From positions 186,001 through 250,000 of the forward strand of contig JAVRQT010000006.1 in NCBI GenBank assembly GCA_035926095.1: DNA of 64,000 nt, in the 5' to 3' direction. Below the pieces are notes generated by a model. That model had not been told where the DNA came from, did not search any database, and worked only from the letters and a program-made list of their open reading frames with translations. The first letter of the stretch is position 1; each line of letters starts with the position of its first letter. Source of the DNA: Elasticomyces elasticus. Its lineage: Eukaryota > Ascomycota > Dothideomycetes > Mycosphaerellales > Teratosphaeriaceae. Below are positions 55,802 to 64,000 of this stretch, in pieces. The position numbers and the translations under genes were made by a program.

Positions 55802-58800
55802 ATGGCCACAACCAACGGCCACACCAACGGCCACACCACCGCCACCACCGCCATGCCTCCCTCCGCCTCCTACACCCGCTTCTCCGACATCCCGCCCACA
55901 ATCGACATCCCAGTGCGCGGCGAAGACACCGAAGCGAACGAAGCCGTGAACCTGGACCTCACAGAACTCATGGACGAAACCGACGAGCTCTGCGACCTCC
56001 TCGAGAACGAAAACGCAGCGAAAACCTACTGGGTCACGATAGCGCTAGCCTACGCCAAACAAAACAAAATCGACATCGCCATCGACATCCTCAAAAAAGG
56101 CCTCTCCGCCCTATCCAAAGCCGGCGACGGAGGCCAGAGAGGAAGAGAAGATAGACTAAGCGTGCTGGCGGCGATATGCTGGTTATATCTACTGAAGTGT
56201 CGACGAGCGCCACGAGTCAAGCCGACGCAGCCCTTACCAGAAGGACAACCCGAAGAAAAAACCAAAGACCACTGGCTGCACGCCGCAACCTCGACCCTAA
56301 ACGAAGCCTCCCGCATCAACCCCTCGTACCCGCCCCTCTTCCTCGCGCGAGGAACGCTCTACCTCCTCCGCTCCTCCCTCCAACCCTCCAAACCCCTAGC
56401 CTCCTCCGGACCAGACCACAGCGAACGAACCGAGACGTTGAAACAAGCCGCCAAATGCTTCGACGACGCGTACAAACAGTCCTCCTCCAAGAACCTCCTA
56501 GCCCAACTCGGAAAAGCCAAAGTCCTCTTCTCCCTGACAAAATACTCCGAGAGTCTGGCCATCTACCAACAAGTCCTACTCCTCGCCCCCGATCTCCTGG
56601 ACCCGGACCCGAGGATAGGAATCGGGTGCTGCTACTGGGCTTTAAACCACAAAACCCTAGCGCGTCAAGCCTGGCAACGAAGTCTGGACCTCAATCCGGA
56701 CAAAAACATCGCGGCGAATATCCTCCTTGCTCTCTCGTACTTGGATGAAAGTTCCGCCCATCCCACAACATCCAAGGAATTCGCTGAGTTATACAAGAAA
56801 GCAATGACACAGCACACCCAAACAGCCTTCAAAACTTCGTCCCACCACGCACTTACTTGCGCGACATTCGGTTCCTACTTCCTCCTCCGAAAGGCATGGC
56901 CGAATGTTGAACGCCTCGCTCGGAGGGCAATCGAAATGACCGATGTCAACGCCGTTGCGTCTGATGGATGGTATTTACTCGCGAGAAAAGAACACTATGC
57001 AGCTGATTCCGCAGACGGGTCAGGGGACTGGGGTAAAGCGGCGGAATATTATGGGAAAGCTGATCTAGCCCGAGGTGGAGAGGAGAGGGGAATGGTTGCC
57101 GCGAAGTTTGGGGGGGCGCAGGTTAAATGTCGGCAGGGGGATAGGGATGGGGGGCGGTTTCGGCTTGAAAAGCTTATCTCTTCTGGGGCAGGGGGCGTGG
57201 GAGGTGCGGTTGGGCAGGGGCAGCAGAAGTCTTTGGAGGCTTTGACGTTGTTGGGTGTGCTTTATGCGGAGGAGGTTTTTGAGAGTCAAGTGGCGGGAGG
57301 GAAAGAGGATAAGAGTGGAGAGTTGAAGAAGGCGGTGGGGTTGTTGGAGCAGGTGAGGGTGTCGTGGAAGGATCCGAAGAGGAAGGTTAGTCCGGATCCC
57401 GCGGTGCTGCTCAACTTAGCACGATTATATGAGCGGGATTCTCCTGAGCGCGCGCTGGCTTGTTTGACGGAGGTGGAGAAGCTGGAGTTGGCTGATATTT
57501 CGGAAGATGACGAGAGGTTACCCGATGAGATTGGGGATGCGGAGGAGGAGAAGCGGGCGAGGAGGGAGTTGTTGTCCCCGCAACTACTGAATAATTTGGG
57601 GGCGCTGAGGTATGAGGGCGGGAAGTTCTCGGAGGCGAGGGAGGATTTCCAGATTGCGCTTTCGGCTTGTGTGAAGATGGGGGAGCGGGACGAGGGGGTT
57701 GATACGGATGGGTTGGTTACTAGTATTTCTTTTAATTTGGCGAGGACTTATGAGGCGGAGGGTTTGGGCGAGGAGGCCGGGAAGATTTACGAGGGGTTGT
57801 TGGGTAGACATCCGGAGTATGTGGATGCTCGCGCACGGTTGGCTTTTATGGCGCTGCAGTCTCCGGATTCGCAGGTCGCGAAGAAGGGGGGGGAGCAGTT
57901 GAAGGCGTTGTTGGATGCCGAGCCGGGGAATCTGGATGTCAGGGCTCTCTGGGCGTGGCATTTGGGCAAGACGAAGAAGCGGACGGGGAATTTGAACGAG
58001 GATGTGGAGCAGAGGGTTTATAAGGAGACGCTTCAACGGTGGGATAAGCATGATCGGTATGCGCTTGTGGGGATGGGAAACTTGCATTTAGCTGTTGCGA
58101 GGGAGATGAGGGGGGGTGGCACGGATCAGGAGAAAGAGCGGCGGAGTAAGACTTATGTCCGCGCTGTGGAGTTTTTCGATAAAGTGTTGGCGTTGGATGG
58201 GACGGATGCGTGGGCGGCGCAGGGGATGGGGATAGCGGTTGTTGAAGACAAAAAAGATACGAGCGCTGCGGTACAAATCTTTTCTAAAGTTAGGGAGAGT
58301 TTGACGGCGAAGAGTGGGAGTGGTGGGGGTGGGGGGAGTGGTGTTGGGGCTGGGGCGGTATATTTGAATCTGGGACATGTGTTCGGGGAGATGAGGCAGT
58401 GGAAGAAGGCTGTTGAGAATTATGAGAAGGCTGTTACGGCTTCGGCGCATGAGAGGAGGGATGGGAGGCCGGATCCGGTTGTGTTGGGGTGTTTGGGGAG
58501 GGTGTGGTTGATGAGGGGGCGGCAGGAGAAGAGTTTGGTAAGTTTTTGAGGGTATTGTGAGGAGGGGTGTGGGTGTGATGTGTGCTGACTGTGATATTTT
58601 TGTGTAGGAATGCTTCCGGACGTCTTTGGATCTGTCACGCCAGGCGCTGGAACTGCAGCCGGAGAATGTTAATGCGAGGTTTAATGTGGCGTTTGTGCAG
58701 ATTCAGCTTGCGACTATGCTTATTCCGTTGCCGGAGGCGCAGAAGAGTGTGCAGGATGTGGAGGATGCTATCAAGGGCTTGGAGGAAGCGATTGAGAGTT

Positions 58801-59642
58801 TTGGTGAGATTGCTAAGGGGCCTCAGCCGCCTTTCCCGCGCAACGATCTTGAAGCGAGAGCGAACATGGGTAAGAACACGATGAAGAGGCAGCTTGGGCA
58901 GGCGTTGGAGAAGCAAGTCGAGTACGAGCGGAAGAATGCTTCGAGGCTTGAGGAGGCGCGCAGGAGACGTGAGGAGGAGATTCGCAAGCGTGAGGCTGAA
59001 CGCGTTAGGGCTGAGGATGAGCGGAGGAAGGCTGAGGCGGAAATTAAGGCTAAGAGGGAGGAGATGGATAGGGAGAATCAGGAGGATATTCGACGGCGCC
59101 TGGAGGACGAGAAGAGGAGGGAGGAGGCGGATTATACTACTGATGCTGAGACTGGGGAGAAGAGGAAGAGGGAGAGGAGGGTTAGGGAGAAGAGGGTTAA
59201 GAGGAAGAAGAAGGGGGTTGAGGATGAGGGGGATACGGATGGTGGGGTTGTTGGGGAGGGGACCGATGCTGAGGGCGGTGGGAAGAGTGCGAGGAGGAGT
59301 CGGGCGACGAGTGGGACGGAGGGGACGGGGACGGGGACTGAGGCTGAGGGTGGGGGGAGGAGGAGGAAGAAGAGGAAGTTGGAGAGGAAGGGGCAGGTGG
59401 GGAGGGGGTCGAAGTTTAAGTCTAGTGAGATGGTTGAGGACTCTGATGAGGATGATGGGGGTGCGAACGGGACGCAGGGGAATGGGACGTCTGTTGCTGG
59501 TGATGATGGGGAGATGGCGGTGGATGGTGGGGACGAGGAGGAGGCTGTGTCGAGACCAGCAAGGAAGAAGGCTGCGAGGGTCCTTGATGACGACGAGGAC
59601 GAGGAGGGGGAAGTGCCTATGGCTGTTGATGGGGAGGATTGA
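55802..59642 (+). CDS. CTR9: Paf1 complex subunit CTR9 (TPR protein)
   Basis: Ctr9 is the TPR scaffold of the Paf1 complex, which travels with RNA polymerase II and promotes H2B ubiquitination and elongation. Two exons, 55802-58537 and 58608-59642, give 1,256 residues; the 70-nt intron ends tgtgtag. The N-terminus has two NGHT repeats, then the conserved start of the family (DIPVRGED, NLDLTELMDETDELCDLLEN, YWVTIALAYAKQNKIDIAID). TPR units run from about 60 to 970, for example NLGALRYEGGKFSEAREDFQ and YLNLGHVFGEMRQWKKAVEN. After the TPRs come a long charged helix of E/R/K (about 1020-1110), a basic nuclear-signal-like run and an acidic Ser/Asp/Glu tail. The sense strand is C-rich in the first kilobase and G-rich after about 57.0 kb. 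Confidence 0.95.
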
Positions 59643-60676
59643 GCTGGTGTTCTCGATATTGTAGCATTAGCATTAGCGCCTGGAGTCTGGCATTGGGGCT
59701 GGCCATGGCTTGATACCGGCTGGGATCTGTAACTTTAGGTGTGATATACTCAATGCAAGTTGTGAATTTAGCCGGCTCCTTTGCGAGCTTTGCTGATGAG
59801 CCTGGTGGTGAAGTGTCGTAGTGTGGCGCACCAACTCGACAGCGAGGAGCCGATATGAGCGAGTGTACTGATCTACTTAGCACAGACACCGTGTCACGAA
59901 CCCGGGAGACTTCCGTTACGGTAGCAGCACAACGTGCATACGCAACACAGGGCTTCTGTCTACTGCAGCACGAGCCCGCAGCTGCGCCTTCCAAGTTGGA
60001 ACCCCTGATAGTCTTTCGATATAAGCTGATCTGTGCGTCTCTTCCAGGCAAAGCCGCTCAGACCACTTTCAGCAATGGCTGGACCATGAAGGCCGAAAAC
60101 AAGACAGGACACTTTGGTATCAACTATGCTCTTCGGACGACAGTCGCTGTGGCTGGTTACTTGCAGCTGAGAGCGCCGAACGCCATCTATCCGAGCTAGA
60201 GCAACGCTTCAGATCTTCAGATGGAAGAGCGAGCGGGACTGGCAAGTACTCAGATCTCTCTGTACCGCCGTGGAGCTCATACACTGCTACCCTCGGCTTG
60301 CTTTGTCTCTATTCTAGTCCCTGCATGGCGAGTTGGCCAATGCTCCTCTGCTCCGTAGCACAAACCAAGTCTACCAAGACGTTCGAGGGAGCCGCCTCTT
60401 AGAACTTCGGTGGTAACTTCGCTTCCAACGTGCCGCCGTTAGAACTCCGTCTAGACCACGTGGCGTTGCGGAGGCGAGCTGAAGGAACGGAATCTGGGCC
60501 GACTCCTTTCAGCTTTTTCAGCAACGCCACATCCAGACTTCAGCTACAGGAGACAGTCCTCGACGTCGGCTAGACGAGATCATGCGGCAACAGGAAACGT
60601 ACAAAAGACACATCGTCGACGCCCGCCGGGATGGCCGACCGAATTTCACACACACTTGCTTGCAATCTCTGTCACC
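59643..60676. other. 1 kb gap between CTR9 and the Stig1-like gene
   Basis: Holds the CTR9 3' flank and the promoter of the secreted gene. Open frames 59617-60051 minus and 59855-60199 plus overlap each other and match nothing. No repeat or RNA gene was recognised. Confidence 0.45.
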
Positions 60677-62292
60677 ATGTTGTCGTCACCACTTCCCTTC
60701 TTGGTTGCGTTGGTCACTATCGCTACTGCAGCGACTACGCCGGTGTGCTCTTCGGTTCCATACAAGAACTTGTTGTTCTTATCATCGTACACACCGGCTG
60801 TCAAATTCTGCTCGACCAAGTTTCCAATTGCGACTCCAGCTTGCACAGCTTTTGTCACGGTTCCGACAGTCGTTAGCACGACCATCACGGTACGTGCTGA
60901 GGATGTAGGAACTGGGGAGCTTATTAGCTGAACACAGGATAGGTGACAACGCCTGCGACTACCACACTCGCTACATCTACAACCGGTGTACCTGCGACCA
61001 TTGCCGTTTCACAGACGATGTAAGTGACGCAGCCGCGAGTATTGCTGAGGTGCTACGGCTGACATGGATAGTACGCCTGAACCTGTGACGACGACAACGA
61101 CCATTCCAGTAAGCCAATAAAGGGTCGAATGCAATGCATGCTCCATCACTAATGATCTCTTGCAGGTTACAACCACCATCACCATCGACCAGGCTAATAA
61201 GAAGCGAGCTGCCAGTGTGAACTCTGCTCAGGCTTCTGCGTCTTTCAAAGCGCTTTCTATACTGGCTAGCAACATTGTCAAGACTGCTTGCTCGTGTATT
61301 GAGACTACGCCCAAATGCACCACGGTGACATCCACGCGGACCAGCATCAGTACAAAGACGTTCACGTAAGCAGCGAGATCTCTGCGTGGACATTGAGGTT
61401 CATCTGCTGATATTGGAATGTTGCTTGCAGGGCTACGGTGGCCACTCTAGTTGGTGAGTGGCAATGATCTCCCTATGTCCGAATGTCTTTTCTGGCTCCC
61501 AGTTACAACTATCGGTCCACACGAGAAGTAGTTTGAATGGAGAGCACTACAGAAGTGCTCACAGAAGCCATTACACACTTGCTAGATCGTGCTAAGTGTA
61601 ATGGACTTTCGGACCAGGAAGGGAGTAGTGTGATATATATGAGTACGTGAGATGGCTGACTGCCTCTAGGTGTGACGCAGCTGCTCCCGAACACCGAGAT
61701 CGTCACCCTGACAGCCTCGACGACCCTGAACGCGCAGACAGTCACTGAAACGGCGACGACGGTGATCGCAACGGCAATCGTCTGCGGCAACGGGCTCTCC
61801 CTGTGTAACGGCCAGTGCAAAGACCTTACCTCGGACGCTTCGAATTGCGGAGCTTGCGGCAACGTGGTAAGCCAAGTCCCGGTTCCTAGCACACACGACC
61901 TCTGACATGGCCATCTACAGTGTCCCTCAGGGGCCTGCCTAAACAGTGCCTGTGTCTCCTGCAACAACCCCTTCGTTTGCGGTAGCGATCCGCCCAGCTG
62001 CGGCGGGAGTGGAAGCTGCTTCTGTTACTCCGTACCAGGCGGGTCGACCGTCTGCGCCAACTCATCAGACTGCTCGCAAAACTGCGGTAGCGATGCTGAT
62101 TGCGGTGATGGATTCTTCTGCGTTATCAATACTTGTTGCGGTGGTAATGGCAGCAATTGTAAGCCTAGGTCGACGGCGGCGACGTGCGCTAATGGTGCGA
62201 GCACGGCGAAGATGTTCAGGGCGAGGAGGGAGGTAACAGGGTACGTGCTTTGGGATGACGGCTCGTATGGCCCTCCTGCGCCTTTGGAGTGA
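60677..62292 (+). CDS. secreted Thr-rich, Cys-rich protein with Stig1-like motif
   Basis: Seven exons are inferred: 60677-60889, 60943-61019, 61072-61108, 61166-61365, 61431-61453, 61670-61866 and 61921-62292, total 372 residues with every phase matching. A signal peptide (LSSPLPFLVALVTIATAAT) is followed by Thr/Val-rich repeats (TTTITV, PVTTTTTIPVTTTITI types). A cysteine-rich module starts at CGNGLSLCNGQCKDL and contains DASNCGACGNVCPSGACLN, the spacing seen in Stig1-type domains, then about 15 more cysteines in pairs (SCFCYSVPGG, DCSQNCGSDADCGDG, NTCCGG). No transmembrane helix or GPI signal is evident. The function is unknown; a wall protein or an effector-like apoplastic protein are both possible. 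Reading single frames would call only fragments. Confidence 0.75.
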
Positions 62293-62431
62293 GAAGAGCT
62301 GCATCTCGCCAGCGTCGTGATAAGCTCATGCTTGTGTAATCCAACTTCTCTACATCTAACGGTGCTTTGACTCCGAGACACTGCCAACGATCCACCAACG
62401 CCACGCTAATTGACAACGACTTTTTGGCTCA

Positions 62432-63916
62432 TCAGTTCATAGACTGTTGTGCTAGCCTCTGACTTGCCGACCTTCCAGCCAGGCCTGGTCGGTGCCTCAC
62501 AGCACCACCTTGAGTGTCCATTGTGCTTGATCGGAGTAAGTCCTTCCTCTTGGCCTTTTCATCATGCTCTCGCATTTCCGCTCCAGCGATTTCAAGCTCA
62601 CTCATCTCGCTCCTGGCCTTGCCATGACGTGCAGCCCAATCTCGCGTTCGCTGCTCAGCAGTGCTCTCTTCCGCTCCGGCGACAGTAGACGCTGTAGTCT
62701 CCTTTCGCGATCTCGGCGCGCCATTTGGGGCAGAGGCAGAGGCCTGAGCGGGCTCGCTTGGAGCACGCTCAGTCGGAGAGGCCGCAGTATCGTCAACAGC
62801 ATCATCATCTTCTGGCTCGCCGCCACGTGTGTTTCGCTTCCGCGGCCAGAGCGAGGGAAGTACGATTTGTTGGAAGCGAGGCTCCACACAACGATCATCG
62901 AACCATTGATGTATTCTGCTCTCGACCAGCTGCGCGATTTTCGGTACATCTTGCAGACGAGATCGTGAGCCGATAAGAGAGTGAACGCTCAAGTCCAGCC
63001 GATAGTCGTCCAGAAATGTGAAGGTGAGGGTCGTTGGCGAGTGGCCGGTAGGGTTAAGAGGATGTCCTTCATTCTTCGGTTCTTGCGCTGGACTCTGCTC
63101 CCCACTATCACTGCCTGGGAAATGTTCCGGCTGCTGAGACGGCGAGAACGATACAGACAGAGTTCCAGAGAAGCGCACAACAGAGACTGCGAGCGCAACT
63201 GGAAGTACAGCAACGAAAGGTTTAGGGTAGTTGAGCACTAGCTTCGTCTCAATGCCCAACGTGACCACGTCTCCCAGATCGACGTCCATTCGTGCTTGCA
63301 GTCGTTCGCCCTTATTTCCAGAGAGCTGCTTGATAGGTGCGCCATTCTCGTCGACAGGTATCACACGGCAATTGCTAAAGATGGGAAACTCCTCACCTAA
63401 GCTGATCTCAGTCACACGAATCTCGTCCAGAAATCCAGGCTTCGTAGGTCCATTGAGTATGGCTGTGAGAGATCCAAGAACTGCCTCGTCTTCCTGTGCA
63501 TCGGCTCGCAGTTGAGCTACAGTTTGAGCGATCAGGACGTTGAACCAGTCAAGGCTTTCCGGCTGGTGGCCATGGACGTTGTAGTAAGTCTTCTCTAGTA
63601 GCTTCTGCACAGTAGGCCCACCCTCGGACCGTGGTTTGAGCACTGCACTGCTGGGTCGTGGCCGGAGAGCAGAAGACAGAGTACGCTGTCGTGCTTGCGC
63701 CTGGCTGTGGGATAGAGTCCGTTGACGACGAGTGGCCGCCCGAGTAGCCGCTCTATCGTCTGCTGAAGGGGCCTCTCCAAAGATGAAGAACTTTATGAAG
63801 AAGAAGAGGATCAGAGCCAGTGTTAGCTGGCCAAGAAGGAAGCCTGTCGCAAAGCCATAGCTGGTGCCAGAGCCTGAGTTTTGCTGTGCGTAGGCCGCCT
63901 GCTTGGCTCGAGACAT
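62432..63916 (-). CDS. MMM1: ERMES subunit MMM1 (SMP-domain lipid-transfer protein)
   Basis: Mmm1 is the ER-anchored subunit of the ER-mitochondria encounter structure and moves phospholipids through its SMP domain together with Mdm12. The single exon encodes 494 residues. A short lumenal N-terminus is followed by one membrane helix (about 20-45, GFLLGQLTLALILFFFIKFF), a basic linker, and the SMP domain (about 105-400) with LEKTYYNVHGHQPESLDWFN, GPTKPGFLDEIRVTEISLG, ARMDVDLGDVVTLGIETKLV and FTFLDDYRLDLSVHSLIG. After ESRIHQWFDDRCVEPRFQQI comes a low-complexity tail rich in Ser, Ala, Glu and Arg. It converges on the Stig1-like gene with 139 nt between stops. Confidence 0.96.
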   Translation of the reverse strand: MSRAKQAAYAQQNSGSGTSYGFATGFLLGQLTLALILFFFIKFFIFGEAPSADDRAATRAATRRQRTLSHSQAQARQRTLSSALRPRPSSAVLKPRSEGGPTVQKLLEKTYYNVHGHQPESLDWFNVLIAQTVAQLRADAQEDEAVLGSLTAILNGPTKPGFLDEIRVTEISLGEEFPIFSNCRVIPVDENGAPIKQLSGNKGERLQARMDVDLGDVVTLGIETKLVLNYPKPFVAVLPVALAVSVVRFSGTLSVSFSPSQQPEHFPGSDSGEQSPAQEPKNEGHPLNPTGHSPTTLTFTFLDDYRLDLSVHSLIGSRSRLQDVPKIAQLVESRIHQWFDDRCVEPRFQQIVLPSLWPRKRNTRGGEPEDDDAVDDTAASPTERAPSEPAQASASAPNGAPRSRKETTASTVAGAEESTAEQRTRDWAARHGKARSEMSELEIAGAEMREHDEKAKRKDLLRSSTMDTQGGAVRHRPGLAGRSASQRLAQQSMN

Positions 63917-64000
63917 GCTGCTCTCCGCGACACCAAATCAACAGCGGTTGCTGTTCACCGATGGGCAGTGATGTGGTCAATCTGGGATGTCGAGAACATT

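Noticed and set aside
58894..59664. 256-codon Gly/Arg-rich frame inside the CTR9 3' end
   Set aside because: Out-of-frame reading of the G-rich CTR9 tail; the in-frame product has the expected charged helix and acidic tail.
59617..60199. Opposed 144- and 114-codon frames after CTR9
   Set aside because: Mutually overlapping, no conserved pattern, no intron logic.

Overview
This window reads as nuclear DNA of a filamentous ascomycete (Pezizomycotina, probably Dothideomycetes). It shows densely packed genes on both strands, mostly 45-75 nt introns with GTRNGY-type donors and CTRAC/CTGAC branch sites, and fungal-only families (WOPR regulator, ERMES Mmm1, Cut12-like protein, fungal S41 peptidase, fungal 7TM family, NUO-14.8). 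The species call is inference. No rRNA, tRNA, CRISPR array or intact transposon was recognised. Splice sites below were read by eye and tested by reading frame and family resemblance.

Layout. 0-6.6 kb: 3' part of an SNF2/STH1 remodeler, HIS3, RPC19 (Pol I/III AC19), complex I NUO-14.8 (NDUFA6) and GSK3 kinase. 6.6-8.5 kb: no gene seen. 8.5-17.5 kb: two divergent pairs, MTO1/SLP1 (SUN-like) and BUD31/CBP80. 17.5-20.6 kb: a 3 kb gap upstream of a WOPR (Wor1/Ryp1/Sge1-type) regulator at 20.6-22.2 kb. 24-25.1 kb: cardiolipin synthase. 27-33.5 kb: S1/P1 nuclease, mitochondrial NAPE-PLD-like hydrolase and secreted S41 peptidase. 33.7-43.8 kb: FHA-domain kinase, the 25-residue ribosomal protein eL41, GCN2 and a Cut12-like protein. 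44-51.5 kb: MFS transporter, secreted GH43, fungal 7TM membrane protein and a 2EXR-type hypothetical followed by a diverged tandem duplication. 52-64 kb: SEC8, CTR9, a secreted Cys-rich Stig1-like protein and MMM1.

How the genes work together. Most are housekeeping: transcription (SNF2, RPC19, CTR9), RNA processing (BUD31, CBP80), translation and its stress control (eL41, GCN2), mitochondria (NUO-14.8, MTO1, CRD1, NAPE-PLD-like, MMM1) and secretion (SEC8). Four secreted products (S1/P1 nuclease, S41 peptidase, GH43, Stig1-like protein) lie in the less dense half together with the WOPR regulator, a class known to control secreted and effector genes in other fungi; a regulatory link here is only a hypothesis.

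No cassette resembling a new multi-gene system was found. The most unusual signals concern gene structure: an inferred 2-nt exon in the 7TM gene, a stop-free 54-nt intron hidden inside the GSK3 reading frame, a GC-AG intron in the GH43 gene, tandem in-frame acceptors in RPC19, and sense-strand C-to-G skew gradients along several genes.
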